A stretch of 64,000 nt of DNA from JAXMBX01 sp046349635 (GCA_046349635.1 JAXMBX010000019.1:1-64000); one strand, 5' to 3'. Positions 27,224 through 37,375 are shown, counted from the first letter of the stretch. A program made the numbers and translations. Notes: a model not told the origin generated them from the sequence alone.

Positions 27224-27305
27224 GAGGACCTGCACAAACTCCAGGATCACATTGGGACAACAGGCAAACGGCAACCGGACAGGGAATTATAGCCGCCTGT
27301 CCACT

Positions 27306-28004
27306 TTAATTCAGGCTGAAGGGGGGAGGGTATTCCGTGGGAGACTCTTTGCGACCGATTTCCGCAAATGTTCCCAACAGGTTGAGTAAGCGGTCGCACC
27401 GGACGTTCACGTCGGTCTCGCTTAACAGTTCCTGGGCACTCAGGGGATTGATTCCGGCGGTGAAAGCGAGGATGTCGCACAGCACACCCAGCGGGACATC
27501 CGCCTGAAAGAGCTTGTCGAGTTCGCGCTGCTGCCCCGCCTGGGAATTCGCCTGCCGGAGGCGAAGATAAAGTTCTTCGCGCCGCTCCTGGTCCCGCACG
27601 TCCGGAAATTCCTCCGCTTCGGAAGGGGCAAATCGTTCCGGCATCAGGTCCAGATCCGCGAGGCGGTAAGGTTTGTCAGTCTGGATTTCGCGTAAAATCC
27701 GAGCGCGGCAAATCCCCTGCAGGATCAGATTGAATTTCCCCTCGGGGAGTGCCTGTTCAAACGTGATTCGCCCCAGGCAGACGATCGGAAAGCAAGGTGG
27801 CTGACCGGCGGGGTCTCCCCCCGGCTTGATCAGTGCCATCGCCACGAACTTGTCACCCGCCAGCACATCCGTGACCATCTGCTTGTAACGGGGTTCGAAG
27901 ATGTACAGCGGCTGCACGACATGTGGGAACAATACCAGGTTCGGCAGCGGAAAGAGCGGGGCTCGCCCGGAGAATTCCTCAGGATTCCAGGATTGCATGT
28001 TCAT
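27306..28004 (-). CDS. LON substrate-binding domain protein
   Basis: 232 residues with a single LON N-terminal domain (PF02190-like): FPLPNLVLFPHVVQPLYIFEPRYKQMV near the start and GRITFEQALPEGKFNLILQGICRARIL in the middle. It lacks the AAA and Ser-Lys protease domains of Lon itself. Such free-standing LON-domain proteins are common; their role, possibly substrate binding or as a peptidase partner, is not settled. 6 bases after the DUF309 gene, so the two are likely co-transcribed. Confidence 0.85.
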   Translation of the reverse strand: MNMQSWNPEEFSGRAPLFPLPNLVLFPHVVQPLYIFEPRYKQMVTDVLAGDKFVAMALIKPGGDPAGQPPCFPIVCLGRITFEQALPEGKFNLILQGICRARILREIQTDKPYRLADLDLMPERFAPSEAEEFPDVRDQERREELYLRLRQANSQAGQQRELDKLFQADVPLGVLCDILAFTAGINPLSAQELLSETDVNVRCDRLLNLLGTFAEIGRKESPTEYPPPFSLN

Positions 28005-28009
28005 GGTGG

Positions 28010-28402
28010 TTAATTGTCGTCCGGAAGAAACGCAATCTTGGGGACCAATTCATCCTGCATGTGCACACCGGTCGGATATTCCCCCGGTGGGGCGGAGAGC
28101 AATTCGTGCAGACACCTCTGCAGATCCTGCAGCAGTCGGCTTACGTCGATCGACATATAGGTCGGCTGGTAAGGTTCGAGATACTTGTAGCAGGATTCGT
28201 ACAGTTTTCTCGCCCCTCCCAGGTTCTCGTTTCCGAAGTGGAACAGGCAGATCGCGACCTGGATCAGTCCCTGGTAAAATTTCTTTTCCGGGCCGATTGT
28301 TTCCGACCACAATTCCTCCAGCACGTCGTGGCATTCGAAGAAATCTTCTTCGTTGAATAATTGCACCGCGTGCAGGTATTGTTCGGGATAATCGTCGATC
28401 AT
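28010..28402 (-). CDS. DUF309 family protein
   Basis: 130 residues from ATG 28402; an upstream TTG at 28432 is less likely. The HDVLEELW motif with FFECHDVLEELW near residue 24 and the helical body FYQGLIQVAICLFHFGNENLGGARKLY identify DUF309, a small helical family with conserved His/Asp/Glu that may form a metal site. Function unknown. It is the first gene of a LON-domain/folE neighbourhood and is divergent from nth. Confidence 0.85.
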   Translation of the reverse strand: MIDDYPEQYLHAVQLFNEEDFFECHDVLEELWSETIGPEKKFYQGLIQVAICLFHFGNENLGGARKLYESCYKYLEPYQPTYMSIDVSRLLQDLQRCLHELLSAPPGEYPTGVHMQDELVPKIAFLPDDN

Positions 28403-28529
28403 GGTGTTCTGCTGAGTGCGTTTTGCGTTCAAATGGCGCCCGAAGACAGTTTAGTCGCGCTGGAAAGGGGCTGTCCAATCGGCCCTTCGGAATTGACGAC
28501 TCGGACAGGAATCAGGGGAGAAAACCGGT

Positions 28530-29189
28530 ATGCCTCGCACGTCCACGGCTGATCTGAAGCAGCGCGCCCTCAAGATCTGCCGGGTCCTGGCGGAAACCTA
28601 TCCCGATGCGGTCTGTGCCTTGCACCACAAGAACGCGTTTCAGCTCACGGTCGCCACGATCCTCTCGGCACAATGCACCGATGCGCGTGTGAATATGGTC
28701 ACCCCCGCGCTGTTCAAGAAATACCCCACTTCGGAGAAACTGGCCGCCGCATCGTTGCCCGATATCGAGGGAATCATCCGCTCCATCGGCTTCTTCCGGG
28801 CCAAGGCGAAAAGCCTGCAGGGGATGGCACAAGCCGTTGTCGAGAATCACGGAGGCAAGATTCCCCGAACGCTGGAAGAACTTGTCCAGCTTCCCGGTGT
28901 CGGCCGCAAGACCGCGAATGTCGTCCTCGGGACTGCGTTCGACATCCCCAGCGGTGTCGTCGTGGATACCCACGTCCGTCGGATTACGCGTCTCCTGGGG
29001 CTCACGAAGAACAACGATCCGGTCAAAATCGAGCAGGACTTGCAAAAGATTCTTCCCCCGGAGGAGTGGATCAATTTCTCGCATCGGCTGATCCATCATG
29101 GCCGCAGGATCTGCATTGCCCGCCGTCCCAAATGTGAGGAATGCCCACTTTTGCCGTTGTGTCCGCGCGTGGGGCTGAAGCCCCTCTAA
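28530..29189 (+). CDS. nth: Endonuclease III
   Basis: 219 residues. DNA glycosylase/AP lyase that removes oxidised pyrimidines in base-excision repair. Helix-hairpin-helix LPGVGRKTANVVLG with catalytic K127, and catalytic D146 in VVDTHVRR. The 4Fe-4S cluster cysteines are C195, C202, C205 and C211 (C-x6-C-x2-C-x5-C), as in E. coli Nth. Length and order are normal. Its own divergent promoter region lies in 28403-28529. Confidence 0.96.
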   Translation: MPRTSTADLKQRALKICRVLAETYPDAVCALHHKNAFQLTVATILSAQCTDARVNMVTPALFKKYPTSEKLAAASLPDIEGIIRSIGFFRAKAKSLQGMAQAVVENHGGKIPRTLEELVQLPGVGRKTANVVLGTAFDIPSGVVVDTHVRRITRLLGLTKNNDPVKIEQDLQKILPPEEWINFSHRLIHHGRRICIARRPKCEECPLLPLCPRVGLKPL

Positions 29190-29409
29190 ACACCGGTTTT
29201 CTCGCAGGAACAGGCGAGGGAAGTTCCCCCTCATTGACGGCTGAGTCAGGGTGCGATAGCATCCTCCACAGAGGCGCGGGAAGTCTCCTCAATTTCTAGA
29301 GTGCATCCAACTGACGTGTAACGTTAGTCGCGGCGATCATCACGCGAAGAGCATTTATTTTGACGCGACGCAAAAGAGCGATACGCTCCTATACCGGATA
29401 CGCTGACCA

Positions 29410-29976
29410 ATGATTCTGACCGGATCGGAAATCAAGGCCGAGCTTGGAAAATCCATCGTCATTGAGCCGTTTGAGGAGAAGCTGCTCAATCCCAACAGCT
29501 ATAACCTGCGGTTGCACGACGAGCTGATTGTCTATGAGGAGCTGATCCTCGACATGAAGCGACCCAACCGCCACCGCCGCCTGCAGATTCCTCCCGAAGG
29601 TCTCGTCCTCACTCCGAACCAGTTATACCTGGGGCGGACCGTTGAACGAACGGAGACCTACAATCTCGTCCCCATGCTCGAGGGGCGATCTTCCATTGGA
29701 CGTCTGGGATTGTTCGTCCATATTACCGCGGGCTTCGGCGACGTCGGGTTCAAAGGTTACTGGACCCTGGAAATGTTCGCCGTGCAACCCATCCGGGTCT
29801 ATGCGGGTGTCCCCATCTGCCAGATTTTTTACCACGATATCCGCGGCGCCGTCACCGAATATCAGAGTGAAAAATATCAGAATAACCAGGACATCCAGCC
29901 CAGCATGATGTTCAAGGAATGGCAGAACAAAAACGATCCGCAGAAGCGCCTGTTCGGCCAGGAAACCGCCCGCTGA
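29410..29976 (+). CDS. dcd: dCTP deaminase
   Basis: 188 residues. Deaminates dCTP to dUTP, feeding dTMP synthesis. The signature LEGRSSIGRLGLFVHITAGFGD (residues about 90-111) and the downstream WTLE (E121) match the Dcd family; the trimeric beta-barrel is shared with dUTPase. The residues after the signature (GDVGFKG) resemble bacterial mono- or bifunctional Dcd; I cannot tell which from sequence alone. Follows nth by 220 bases. Both genes act on DNA precursors or repair. Confidence 0.93.
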   Translation: MILTGSEIKAELGKSIVIEPFEEKLLNPNSYNLRLHDELIVYEELILDMKRPNRHRRLQIPPEGLVLTPNQLYLGRTVERTETYNLVPMLEGRSSIGRLGLFVHITAGFGDVGFKGYWTLEMFAVQPIRVYAGVPICQIFYHDIRGAVTEYQSEKYQNNQDIQPSMMFKEWQNKNDPQKRLFGQETAR

Positions 29977-29990
29977 GTCATCAAGGACTC

Positions 29991-31949
29991 TCACTCCGAT
30001 GGGAAACCCGCCCGTGACAGCTCTTGCCGCACGGCAGGATCTGACAGAAGTTCCCGGAAGAGGCGGACTGCGATTCTATCAGCCCGACTCCGGGGTGTGA
30101 GGAAGTCATAGTGTTCCGCCTGCAATGGAACAAACCCCAGAGCATATTGCCGCGCAATCGTTTCAATGGCGACTCCCCAGTCCGCGCGCCGCTGGACAAT
30201 CGCCGACGCGACCGCGTTATGAGTTTTGGGCTGGGATGAATAACCCGCCGGTTGAACGTTCTGCAGAAAACGGTCGATCAGAATCCTTGTTCCGCTCCCC
30301 GTGTTGCGGTTGATCATGCTGCAGTCGGAATCGCTGACAACCAGCCGTTGTATCTCTTCGAGCGATTTTCCCCGGAAACGGGGATCGTCAGGCCGGAACA
30401 ATATTCCCTGCATCCGTCGATAGCCGGGGATTAACTCCAGCCCAGGAGTCAGAAACGGGCGGTTGTATTCTCCGGTCGCTTCATCGAGCAGATGCACTCC
30501 GGCGAGATCGCACTCCCCACGCTGCGCCGCCAGCAGTCCCGCCGTGCTGCCGACGTGCAGCAGCTTCGTCTTCAGCCCTCTCTCCCGCAGGAGCCGCACC
30601 AGCAGGTCCAGACCCTGGCAATGGCTGCCGATGATCACCAGATCCGCAGGTTTCAGTTCCCGATCCAGAAGTTGCACCTGGACCCGCGTCCCTTCCAGAA
30701 TCATTTCCTGATGTTGCGGAATCGAAATGAAACCATCCGCGGTGCTGAACGTCGTCACCGACCCCGAGCCTTTTCCCAACGGATACGCCGCCAATCCGTC
30801 CGGTCCGGGGACGAGATTCACGAGCAGAAATTCGGTCCGCCCTTTTTCCGAGTTGATGCGCGTGGGGAGTGTTGCTTCGACGGTCGCGTAGGAGGCCGCC
30901 TCCCGTCCTGCGAGAATACGGATCACCGGCGCAACGAATTCATGAAATGTAAAAATGGCCGAGGTCGGAAAACCGGGGAGTAAAGCGATGGGGCGTCCAT
31001 CGGTCACTGCCAGACACAGCGGTTTCCCCGGTTTCAACGCCACTCCATGCACGACAATCCCGGGATCAACAAGTTTTCCCAGCAGTTGATGCGACAGATC
31101 CCCCGCCCCCTTGGAGGTTCCTCCCGAAATCAAAATCATGTCCACATCGGCCTGCAGTGCTTCGGCAAGTGCTCGTTCCAGAATCGGCAATTCATCCGGA
31201 AAGGCTCCCAGAGCGAAAGGCTCTCCCCCCAATTCCTCGACCGCCGCCGCGAGGATTGTCGCGTTTGAGTCATACACACCGGCGAGCGGGCGTGGCTGGC
31301 CGGGAGCGACGATCTCATTCCCTGTAGAGAGAATCGCCACGCGCGGACGGCGGAAGACGTCCACCTGGTTCTGGCCTAAGGCCGCCAGCACTCCGAGTTC
31401 CCGCGACGTCAGCAGATCACCGCGCCGAAGGACGGTCTCACCTCGGGAAATATCACTCCCCGCGAAAGAGATTTGTTCTCCCGGCATCACCATCCGCCGC
31501 ACTTCGATGCAGGGGGGATCTTCTGACCCGATGAAGTCAGTCCACTCCACCATCACGACGGCATCCGCGCCGCGGGGGATCATCCCTCCCGTGGAAATCG
31601 TCGTCGCCGTTCCGGGCTCGACCCCTGCACGCGGAATTTCACCCGGAAAGAGAACCTCTTGGTTCAGTCTCAGGCGAAGGGGAGTTTCTTCGTCGGCCCC
31701 TTCTGTCTCCGCGCTCCGCACGGCGAAGCCATCCACATTGGAGCGATCGAACCCCGGGACATCTTCGGGAGCGATCACATCGCAAGCGAGCGTCCGGTGC
31801 AGTGCTTCGCCGAGCGGCACGTTCTCAATTCCCAACGGTTCCAGGCGCAGGTGTTTCCGAAACCGCGCCTCGGCTTCATCCCGCGAAACGACTTCCAGAA
31901 ATTGCGACTGGCGTGCGTAGCGTGCTGCTGAGTCTGGGGAAGAAGACAT
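29991..31949 (-). CDS. MoeA - substrate-binding protein-like fusion
   Basis: 652 residues. The first ~400 are a complete MoeA: MNVDGFAVR-like NVDGFAVR, TGGMIPRGADAVV, ISGGTSKGAGD and LLPGFPTS motifs. From about residue 430 a periplasmic-binding-protein-like (PBP/LysR-effector) domain follows: HVGSTAGLLAAQRGECDLAGVHLLD, SDCSMINRNTGSGTRILIDR and a C-terminal HYDFLTPRS. Fusions of MoeA with this domain are known; the domain probably binds molybdate or a precursor. Lies directly after a second moeA in the same orientation. Confidence 0.88.
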   Translation of the reverse strand: MSSSPDSAARYARQSQFLEVVSRDEAEARFRKHLRLEPLGIENVPLGEALHRTLACDVIAPEDVPGFDRSNVDGFAVRSAETEGADEETPLRLRLNQEVLFPGEIPRAGVEPGTATTISTGGMIPRGADAVVMVEWTDFIGSEDPPCIEVRRMVMPGEQISFAGSDISRGETVLRRGDLLTSRELGVLAALGQNQVDVFRRPRVAILSTGNEIVAPGQPRPLAGVYDSNATILAAAVEELGGEPFALGAFPDELPILERALAEALQADVDMILISGGTSKGAGDLSHQLLGKLVDPGIVVHGVALKPGKPLCLAVTDGRPIALLPGFPTSAIFTFHEFVAPVIRILAGREAASYATVEATLPTRINSEKGRTEFLLVNLVPGPDGLAAYPLGKGSGSVTTFSTADGFISIPQHQEMILEGTRVQVQLLDRELKPADLVIIGSHCQGLDLLVRLLRERGLKTKLLHVGSTAGLLAAQRGECDLAGVHLLDEATGEYNRPFLTPGLELIPGYRRMQGILFRPDDPRFRGKSLEEIQRLVVSDSDCSMINRNTGSGTRILIDRFLQNVQPAGYSSQPKTHNAVASAIVQRRADWGVAIETIARQYALGFVPLQAEHYDFLTPRSRADRIAVRLFRELLSDPAVRQELSRAGFPSE

Positions 31950-31985
31950 GGTGACAACCGGGTCGATGGGACAAGAATGACCGCC

Positions 31986-33239
31986 TTAGTGCGAACCGTA
32001 CCGATAAACCGTGACTTCCGCTCCTTCAGGATAGCCTTCCAGTTCTTCCGGAATCAGCACAAAACCGTCCGCAATGACGGTGGAGGAGAGAATCGAAGCC
32101 CCGCTGATCCCCAGCGGTTCGACTCCCTCAGCAGTCAGCCTGACACGGGCGTAATCGAGACGCCCCACCGCCGAGACCAGTTTTCTTGCGAGTCGGGCTG
32201 CGAGTTGTTTGATACGGCCACCCGGACCCCTTTTCCCCCCAGACAGCGAATTGCCCGTCCCGCGAAAAAGTCATATGCACACAGGCAGGAAACCGGATTG
32301 CCGGGAAGCAGAAATAACCCACGTGGAACCGATCCGTCCCATTCCCGCCGGACTGGAGGGGCGCATCGCCATGCCGTGGAAATTCAGTTCTCCCAGCTCG
32401 CGGATCAGGAGCGGGGCGAAGTCCTCGCTCCCCACGCTGGTTCCCCCCGAGATCAAAATCACGTCCGCATCCGGTTCCATGAGCGCCTGCTGTAATTGCT
32501 CCCGGTCATCCGGCAGCATTCGGACTTCAATCGACTCTGCCCCGTCGCGCTGACACAAGGCGCGAAGCAAATAGGAATTCGCATCGTAAATCTGATAGGT
32601 CTCCCGCTCCTGGCCGGGAGAAACCAGTTCATTGCCGGTGATCAGAATCCGAACGCGAGGCTGACGGACCACTGCCACGTCCGGGATGCCGACCGACGCC
32701 AGCACGGCGACATCCTGCGGTCGGAGTTGTGTCCCTTCCGCAAGCAATCGCGCCCCATGGCGAATGTCTTCGCCAATCCGCCCCACGTTTTTTCCCGCAG
32801 GCACTCCCCCTACCGCTTCCATGACGGCCCCCGTCTCGCGGGTATATTCCGCCGGCAGGACCGCATCGGCCCCAGCGGGGAGCGGAGCGCCGGTCATGAT
32901 CCGGACACAGGTTCCCGGCACCACCGTCTGAGAGGCAGGTTTACCCGGAGTGGAAACTCCGATGATCCTGAACGGAAGAGGCTGGTAATCTCCGGCCCCC
33001 GTCGTTTCGCTCCCGCGCAACGCAAATCCATCCATCGCGGAACGATCAAACGCCGGGACATCAATCGAGGCGGTCACATCTTCCGCCAGCACGCGCCCAT
33101 AAGCCGCGCTGAGAGAGACCGTCTCATTGGGGAGGGACTGAATTTCCCGGTCGATCCACTCCCATGCCTCCTGGACGCGGGAGCGTCCCAAGAAGCCGCG
33201 CATCCGCACGTCATCAGAGGGAGGTGGTTTGTGTGACAT
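31986..33239 (-). CDS. moeA: Molybdopterin molybdenumtransferase MoeA, two compensating frameshifts
   Basis: Start ATG 33239 after GGGAGG; a TTG at 33248 is also open. Reconstructed length about 417 residues, normal for MoeA, which inserts Mo into molybdopterin. N-terminal motifs include FDRSAMDGFALRG, ADAVLPAEYT and ISGGTSVGSEDF. Near 32323 the frame shifts: the domain continues as GLFLLPGNPVSCL in another frame, and near 32235 within G6-A4-G4 it shifts back to GRIKQLAARLARKLVSAVGRLDYARV, ending at 31986. The total length is a multiple of three, consistent with two compensating indels. Confidence 0.85.
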
Positions 33240-33262
33240 CAGCTCCAACCTCCCGGGAGGGC

Positions 33263-34441
33263 TTACAACGCGATGGTGTGATCGCTCAGCTTCTCGCAGC
33301 CGGTGGCGGTGATCAGGTAGTTGTTCTCGATTCGGATTCCTCCCACTCCTTTGACGTACACACCCGGTTCCAGCGTCACCACGTCCCCGACTTCCAGCAC
33401 ATCGGTGCTTTCAGGGACGAGAATCGGGGCCTCCGGATGCGCGAGGCCGATCCCGTGTCCCGCGTGATGGTTGAACGTCTCGCCGCAGGGGAAGGCGTTC
33501 ATCGGCGTTTTCACCGCGGCATGCACTTTATCGGCTCCAATTCCCGCCTTGAGAACCGCCTGGCCGGCCTGCAACCCGGTCCAGCAACAGTCAAACAGTT
33601 CCTTCTGCTGAGCCGTCGGCTTGCCGCCGACGCAGATCGTGTTCGTGAAATCACTCCGATAACCGTCGATCACGACGGAGTAATCGAGAATGAACATATC
33701 CCCGTTCTTGAGAATATAATTGGTCGGCGCCCCGCCGACTTTGGGGTTGTCCGGCAGCGCGGCACGGAAATCCCCGTAAATGAACGCCGGACGTCCCACC
33801 GACTTCAATGCGGCGGCGTGAACTTCACGGTAAACGTCGAACTCCGTCATTCCCGCTTGGATCACTTCCACGGCCCGGGCATGTCCGGCGGTCGTGGCCC
33901 GCATGCACTGACGCATCAGTTCCAGTTCATCCTGGTGCTTGTTGCGGCGAAGCTTGCGGAGCAGGGTTCCCAGGTCCACGGCAATTTCTTCGCCCTCAGA
34001 CTCCCCATCCCTGCGTAAGGCGTGCGATTCATGATCAGCAGCGAGCAACTCCGATGCGGCCAGAGGAAGCCATTCCGCTTCGACGACCCCCGGACGACCG
34101 TAGACCCGGTCCCGGACCGTTTTGACCGCTCCGAGCAATGCCAGATCTCGATTCATGACGGCATGCTTGTGGTCGTACCACGTCTCAATGACGTCCCGAT
34201 CGACAAAGTGCGGCCCAACTCCGGACTTGGCCGTGAAGTTATCCGCCAGCAGGGTGGCTCGCTGTTCCCGTTCGAGGAGTAACAGCGCCCGCTCTCCACC
34301 GGAAAAACTCAACGGGGGAACCCAGAAACCGGTCAGGTAATGAACATGCCGAGGATCGGCGATCAACAACCATTCAATCCGTTCGGGAATTTGTTCCCAC
34401 AATCTGGCACGCCGCTGCGCACATCCTTCCGACGTCAACAT
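33263..34441 (-). CDS. M24 family Xaa-Pro aminopeptidase-like protein
   Basis: 392 residues: a creatinase/prolidase N-terminal domain (about 1-160), then the pita-bread metallopeptidase domain. Metal ligands are visible as D in ILDYSV, D in YRSDFTNT, H in HHAGHGIG, E in LEPGVYV and E in RIENNYL. So the dinuclear site is intact and the enzyme is probably active on X-Pro peptides. It sits between the moeA genes and trxB, with short gaps, so a common transcript is likely but the functional link is unclear. Confidence 0.9.
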   Translation of the reverse strand: MLTSEGCAQRRARLWEQIPERIEWLLIADPRHVHYLTGFWVPPLSFSGGERALLLLEREQRATLLADNFTAKSGVGPHFVDRDVIETWYDHKHAVMNRDLALLGAVKTVRDRVYGRPGVVEAEWLPLAASELLAADHESHALRRDGESEGEEIAVDLGTLLRKLRRNKHQDELELMRQCMRATTAGHARAVEVIQAGMTEFDVYREVHAAALKSVGRPAFIYGDFRAALPDNPKVGGAPTNYILKNGDMFILDYSVVIDGYRSDFTNTICVGGKPTAQQKELFDCCWTGLQAGQAVLKAGIGADKVHAAVKTPMNAFPCGETFNHHAGHGIGLAHPEAPILVPESTDVLEVGDVVTLEPGVYVKGVGGIRIENNYLITATGCEKLSDHTIAL

Positions 34442-34508
34442 CGTTGTTCACCTGACCCTGAGTGAATGAAAATCTGTCCCTGTTTCAGCCGCCCCCAGCG
34501 AAGGAAAT

Positions 34509-35573
34509 CTATTCGAATCCCTTCGCCGCCAGCCAGCGTTCCGCATCCAATGCCGCCGCGCAACCTGAACCCGCCGCCGTGATCGCCTGCTTGTAATGAT
34601 CGTCCGCCACGTCCCCCGCCGCGAAGACCCCCTCGACGGAGGTGTTGGTTCGATGCGGCTTGGTCCAGACCAGATATCCCTTGTCATTCGTCTGCAACTG
34701 GCCTTTGAGGAAATCGGTGTTCGGCGTGTGGCCGATCGCAGCGAAGTAACCGGACGCGGGGAGTTCTTCGACGGGGCCTGCACCCGAGACGTGTTTGATC
34801 CGGACCCCGGTCACTCCCTCTTTTTCGTTGCCGAGGACTTCGTCCACGACGCTGTTCCATTTCACTTCGATCCTGGGATTGGCCAGGACCCGGTCCGCCA
34901 TGATCTTGCTCGCCCGGAACGTGTCCCGGCGATGGATGATCTGCACCTTGGAGGAGAACTTCGTCAGGTAAGTCGCCTCTTCCATCGCACTGTCGCCGCC
35001 ACCGACGACGATCAGAGGTTTATTCCGGAATCGAGGCAAAGCCCCGTCGCACACCGCACAAGCCGAGACACCACGATTCTTGTACAGGTCTTCCGAAGGT
35101 AGTCCCAGGTAGTTCGCACGGGCCCCCGTGGCGATGATCACCGCCAAAGCGTCGATCGTCTCCCCGCCTCCCATTCCATCGCTGGTCTTCATCTTGAAGG
35201 GATGTTTCGACAGATCGATTTCAACGACATCCTGGGTGATAATCCGCGTGCCGAAATTGACCGCCTGCTGACGCATCAGTTCCATCAGCTCCGGACCACT
35301 GACACCGTGCCCCCGATGGTCCGCCATGAACTGCCGACGGTCCTGGGGGATGGCATTGTCGAGATATTGTCCCAGATCGGCGACCGGGAAACCCGGGAAG
35401 TTTTCCACTTCGGTCGTCAGAGCCAGTTGTCCCAGCGGCATCGTCCCCTTGATTCGATTGTCTTCGGTGATCGCCCCTTCGATCACCAGGGGAGAGAGAT
35501 TTGCACGGGCTGTATAAATTGCAGACGTCCAACCGGCCGGACCGGATCCAATGATCACCACTCGTTCAGTCAC
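34509..35573 (-). CDS. trxB: Thioredoxin reductase
   Basis: 354 residues from GTG 35573, 6 bases after AAGGAG; an in-frame start at 35600 lacks a ribosome site. FAD-binding GSGPAGWTSAIYTARA, NADPH-binding GGGDSAMEEATYL, and the redox pair in ACAVCDG (C172 and C175) identify TrxB. It is about 35 residues longer than usual; part of the surplus lies in a loop near residues 70-95 (QYLDNAIPQDRRQFMADHRGHGV). Reduces thioredoxin with NADPH. Follows the MFS gene by 24 bases. Confidence 0.93.
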   Translation of the reverse strand: MTERVVIIGSGPAGWTSAIYTARANLSPLVIEGAITEDNRIKGTMPLGQLALTTEVENFPGFPVADLGQYLDNAIPQDRRQFMADHRGHGVSGPELMELMRQQAVNFGTRIITQDVVEIDLSKHPFKMKTSDGMGGGETIDALAVIIATGARANYLGLPSEDLYKNRGVSACAVCDGALPRFRNKPLIVVGGGDSAMEEATYLTKFSSKVQIIHRRDTFRASKIMADRVLANPRIEVKWNSVVDEVLGNEKEGVTGVRIKHVSGAGPVEELPASGYFAAIGHTPNTDFLKGQLQTNDKGYLVWTKPHRTNTSVEGVFAAGDVADDHYKQAITAAGSGCAAALDAERWLAAKGFE

Positions 35574-35596
35574 ACTGCACTCCTTATCGCGCCGGT

Positions 35597-37375
35597 TCAA
35601 CCGGTTCCTCGTTCCCCGGGCCGTTTTGAGTTTTCCTCAGCACGGTCTGACCTCAACACAGCCTGAATCGGCTCATCGGCTCGCATTCCCCAGCCGAGCA
35701 GGCCGGAGATCACGAACGCCAGGCCGCAACAGACAAAGACGGCATTCCAATTCTTGTTCTCGCCGGGATTTGTGGAGAACGAAGCCCCGCCAAACTCCGG
35801 CCTCTTCGTCAGAAACAGGAAGAGGCTGGGAGCCAGAGCGGACGCGAAATTTCCCCACATGTTTCCCCAGCCCAGAATCGCCCCCACGACCTTTCCGCCG
35901 ACATCCTGGGCAAAAGCCCAGACGGCGGGGACACCGAGGTCCGTAAAGAAGGCGACTCCGGAAAACAAGATTGTGGCGATCCAGGGGTCATTCGTCCAGA
36001 GACAGCCCCAATAGCAAAACCCCGCCAGAACACGGGTCATCAGCACCACCACCGCCCGCCCGCGACGTCGCCCGGCCCAGCGGACGCACCAGTCCGAAAA
36101 CGGTCCCCCCAACAGGTTTCCAGCGATCCCAACCATTATCGGCACGCTCGCCATCCAGGCGCGCTGCCGAAATTCGACGTGATGGGCCAACTCCAGGTAC
36201 GTGGGGAGCAGCGTTACCAGGAAAATCCAGGACAGATTGGTAAAGAATTGCGATAAGCTCGACGCCCACAAGACCGGTGACGTGAGCATCTCGCGCCACG
36301 GAAATTCGATTTGGGAAGAGTCAACGGCCGCACTCTTGCTCGGCTCAGAGGCGCGGATCAAGGCAAGCTCCGCAGGATTACAGCGCGGATGTTCCTCAGG
36401 ACGATCTCGAGCGACCAGCCAGAACACGAACGCCACAACAAAACCGGCACTCCCGAAAAGCACCAGCATCGGCCGCCATCCGGCCGTATTCAGTTTCCTG
36501 AGCGATTGTGGAAAGACGGCTTCAAGGGTGAGGCGATTAAGCCGCGTGATTTCCTGCGGAGTCAGTTGCTTTCCCTGCTCACGTTCCTCGGCGTAGCGGG
36601 CCGCTTGCCTGTCCAGTCCGGGAAGTTTCACCAGATCCGTGGTAAACATCACCTCGTTCGTCAACTGGCGATTGAATTCCCGGACCAGGTTCTCCCGCGT
36701 CTGGGGAGTCAGATTTCCTTGGCTTTCCTCCGTTGCCAATGCCGTGTGCAGAGTCTCGGGAATTTTCGCGGAAATCTCCCGTTCCCAGGGAGTCTTGGGA
36801 TGCAGCAGTTTCTGGAAAAATTGTTTCTCATTCCCCGGTAGCAGATCGCGGGATTGAAACTGCGAAGGATACGACAGTGGTACAAACAGCAGCATGACGA
36901 AAGCAGTCAGCACCGGCGCGGCGGCTCCTCCAATTCGTCCACCGAAGGAAACGATGCTGCTGGCGGTGGCCCGGTTTTCAGGAGGAACCCATTGGCGCAG
37001 CAGGCTGCCGCAACTCGGGAATGCCCCTGCCTGCGTCAATCCGCAGCCCATCCGCATCAGCATCAGGAAGACAAACCCCTCCGCCCACCCCATCAGCCCT
37101 GTAAACAGCGACCAACTGGTGAGAAACAGCACCAGCGCGAAACGCGCCCCGTAGCGATCCGCCAGCCAACCCCCGGGAACCTGTCCCAGGGCATAGGTGA
37201 AAAAGAAGATTCCCAGGAACAGCCCAATCTGGTCTTCGGACAGCCTGAGGTCTTCCTGGATGTACCGGACGGCAAAGGAGACGCAGAACCGGTCGAGATA
37301 GAGCAGGACCGCGAGACAGGCGGTGACGGCAAGAACCCGGTAGCGGACGCGGGTCGGCCTCTGGTCCTCGCTCAT
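35597..37375 (-). CDS. MFS transporter with a large periplasmic insert
   Basis: 592 residues from ATG 37375. Twelve hydrophobic segments in the MFS pattern, with the family motif DRYGAR between helices 2 and 3. It resembles the anion:cation symporter subgroup. Between helices 5 and 6 (about residues 165-315) there is a hydrophilic, charged insert of roughly 140 residues, absent from ordinary MFS proteins. Substrate unknown. Located upstream of trxB, downstream of a strong terminator. Confidence 0.85.
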   Translation of the reverse strand: MSEDQRPTRVRYRVLAVTACLAVLLYLDRFCVSFAVRYIQEDLRLSEDQIGLFLGIFFFTYALGQVPGGWLADRYGARFALVLFLTSWSLFTGLMGWAEGFVFLMLMRMGCGLTQAGAFPSCGSLLRQWVPPENRATASSIVSFGGRIGGAAAPVLTAFVMLLFVPLSYPSQFQSRDLLPGNEKQFFQKLLHPKTPWEREISAKIPETLHTALATEESQGNLTPQTRENLVREFNRQLTNEVMFTTDLVKLPGLDRQAARYAEEREQGKQLTPQEITRLNRLTLEAVFPQSLRKLNTAGWRPMLVLFGSAGFVVAFVFWLVARDRPEEHPRCNPAELALIRASEPSKSAAVDSSQIEFPWREMLTSPVLWASSLSQFFTNLSWIFLVTLLPTYLELAHHVEFRQRAWMASVPIMVGIAGNLLGGPFSDWCVRWAGRRRGRAVVVLMTRVLAGFCYWGCLWTNDPWIATILFSGVAFFTDLGVPAVWAFAQDVGGKVVGAILGWGNMWGNFASALAPSLFLFLTKRPEFGGASFSTNPGENKNWNAVFVCCGLAFVISGLLGWGMRADEPIQAVLRSDRAEENSKRPGERGTG

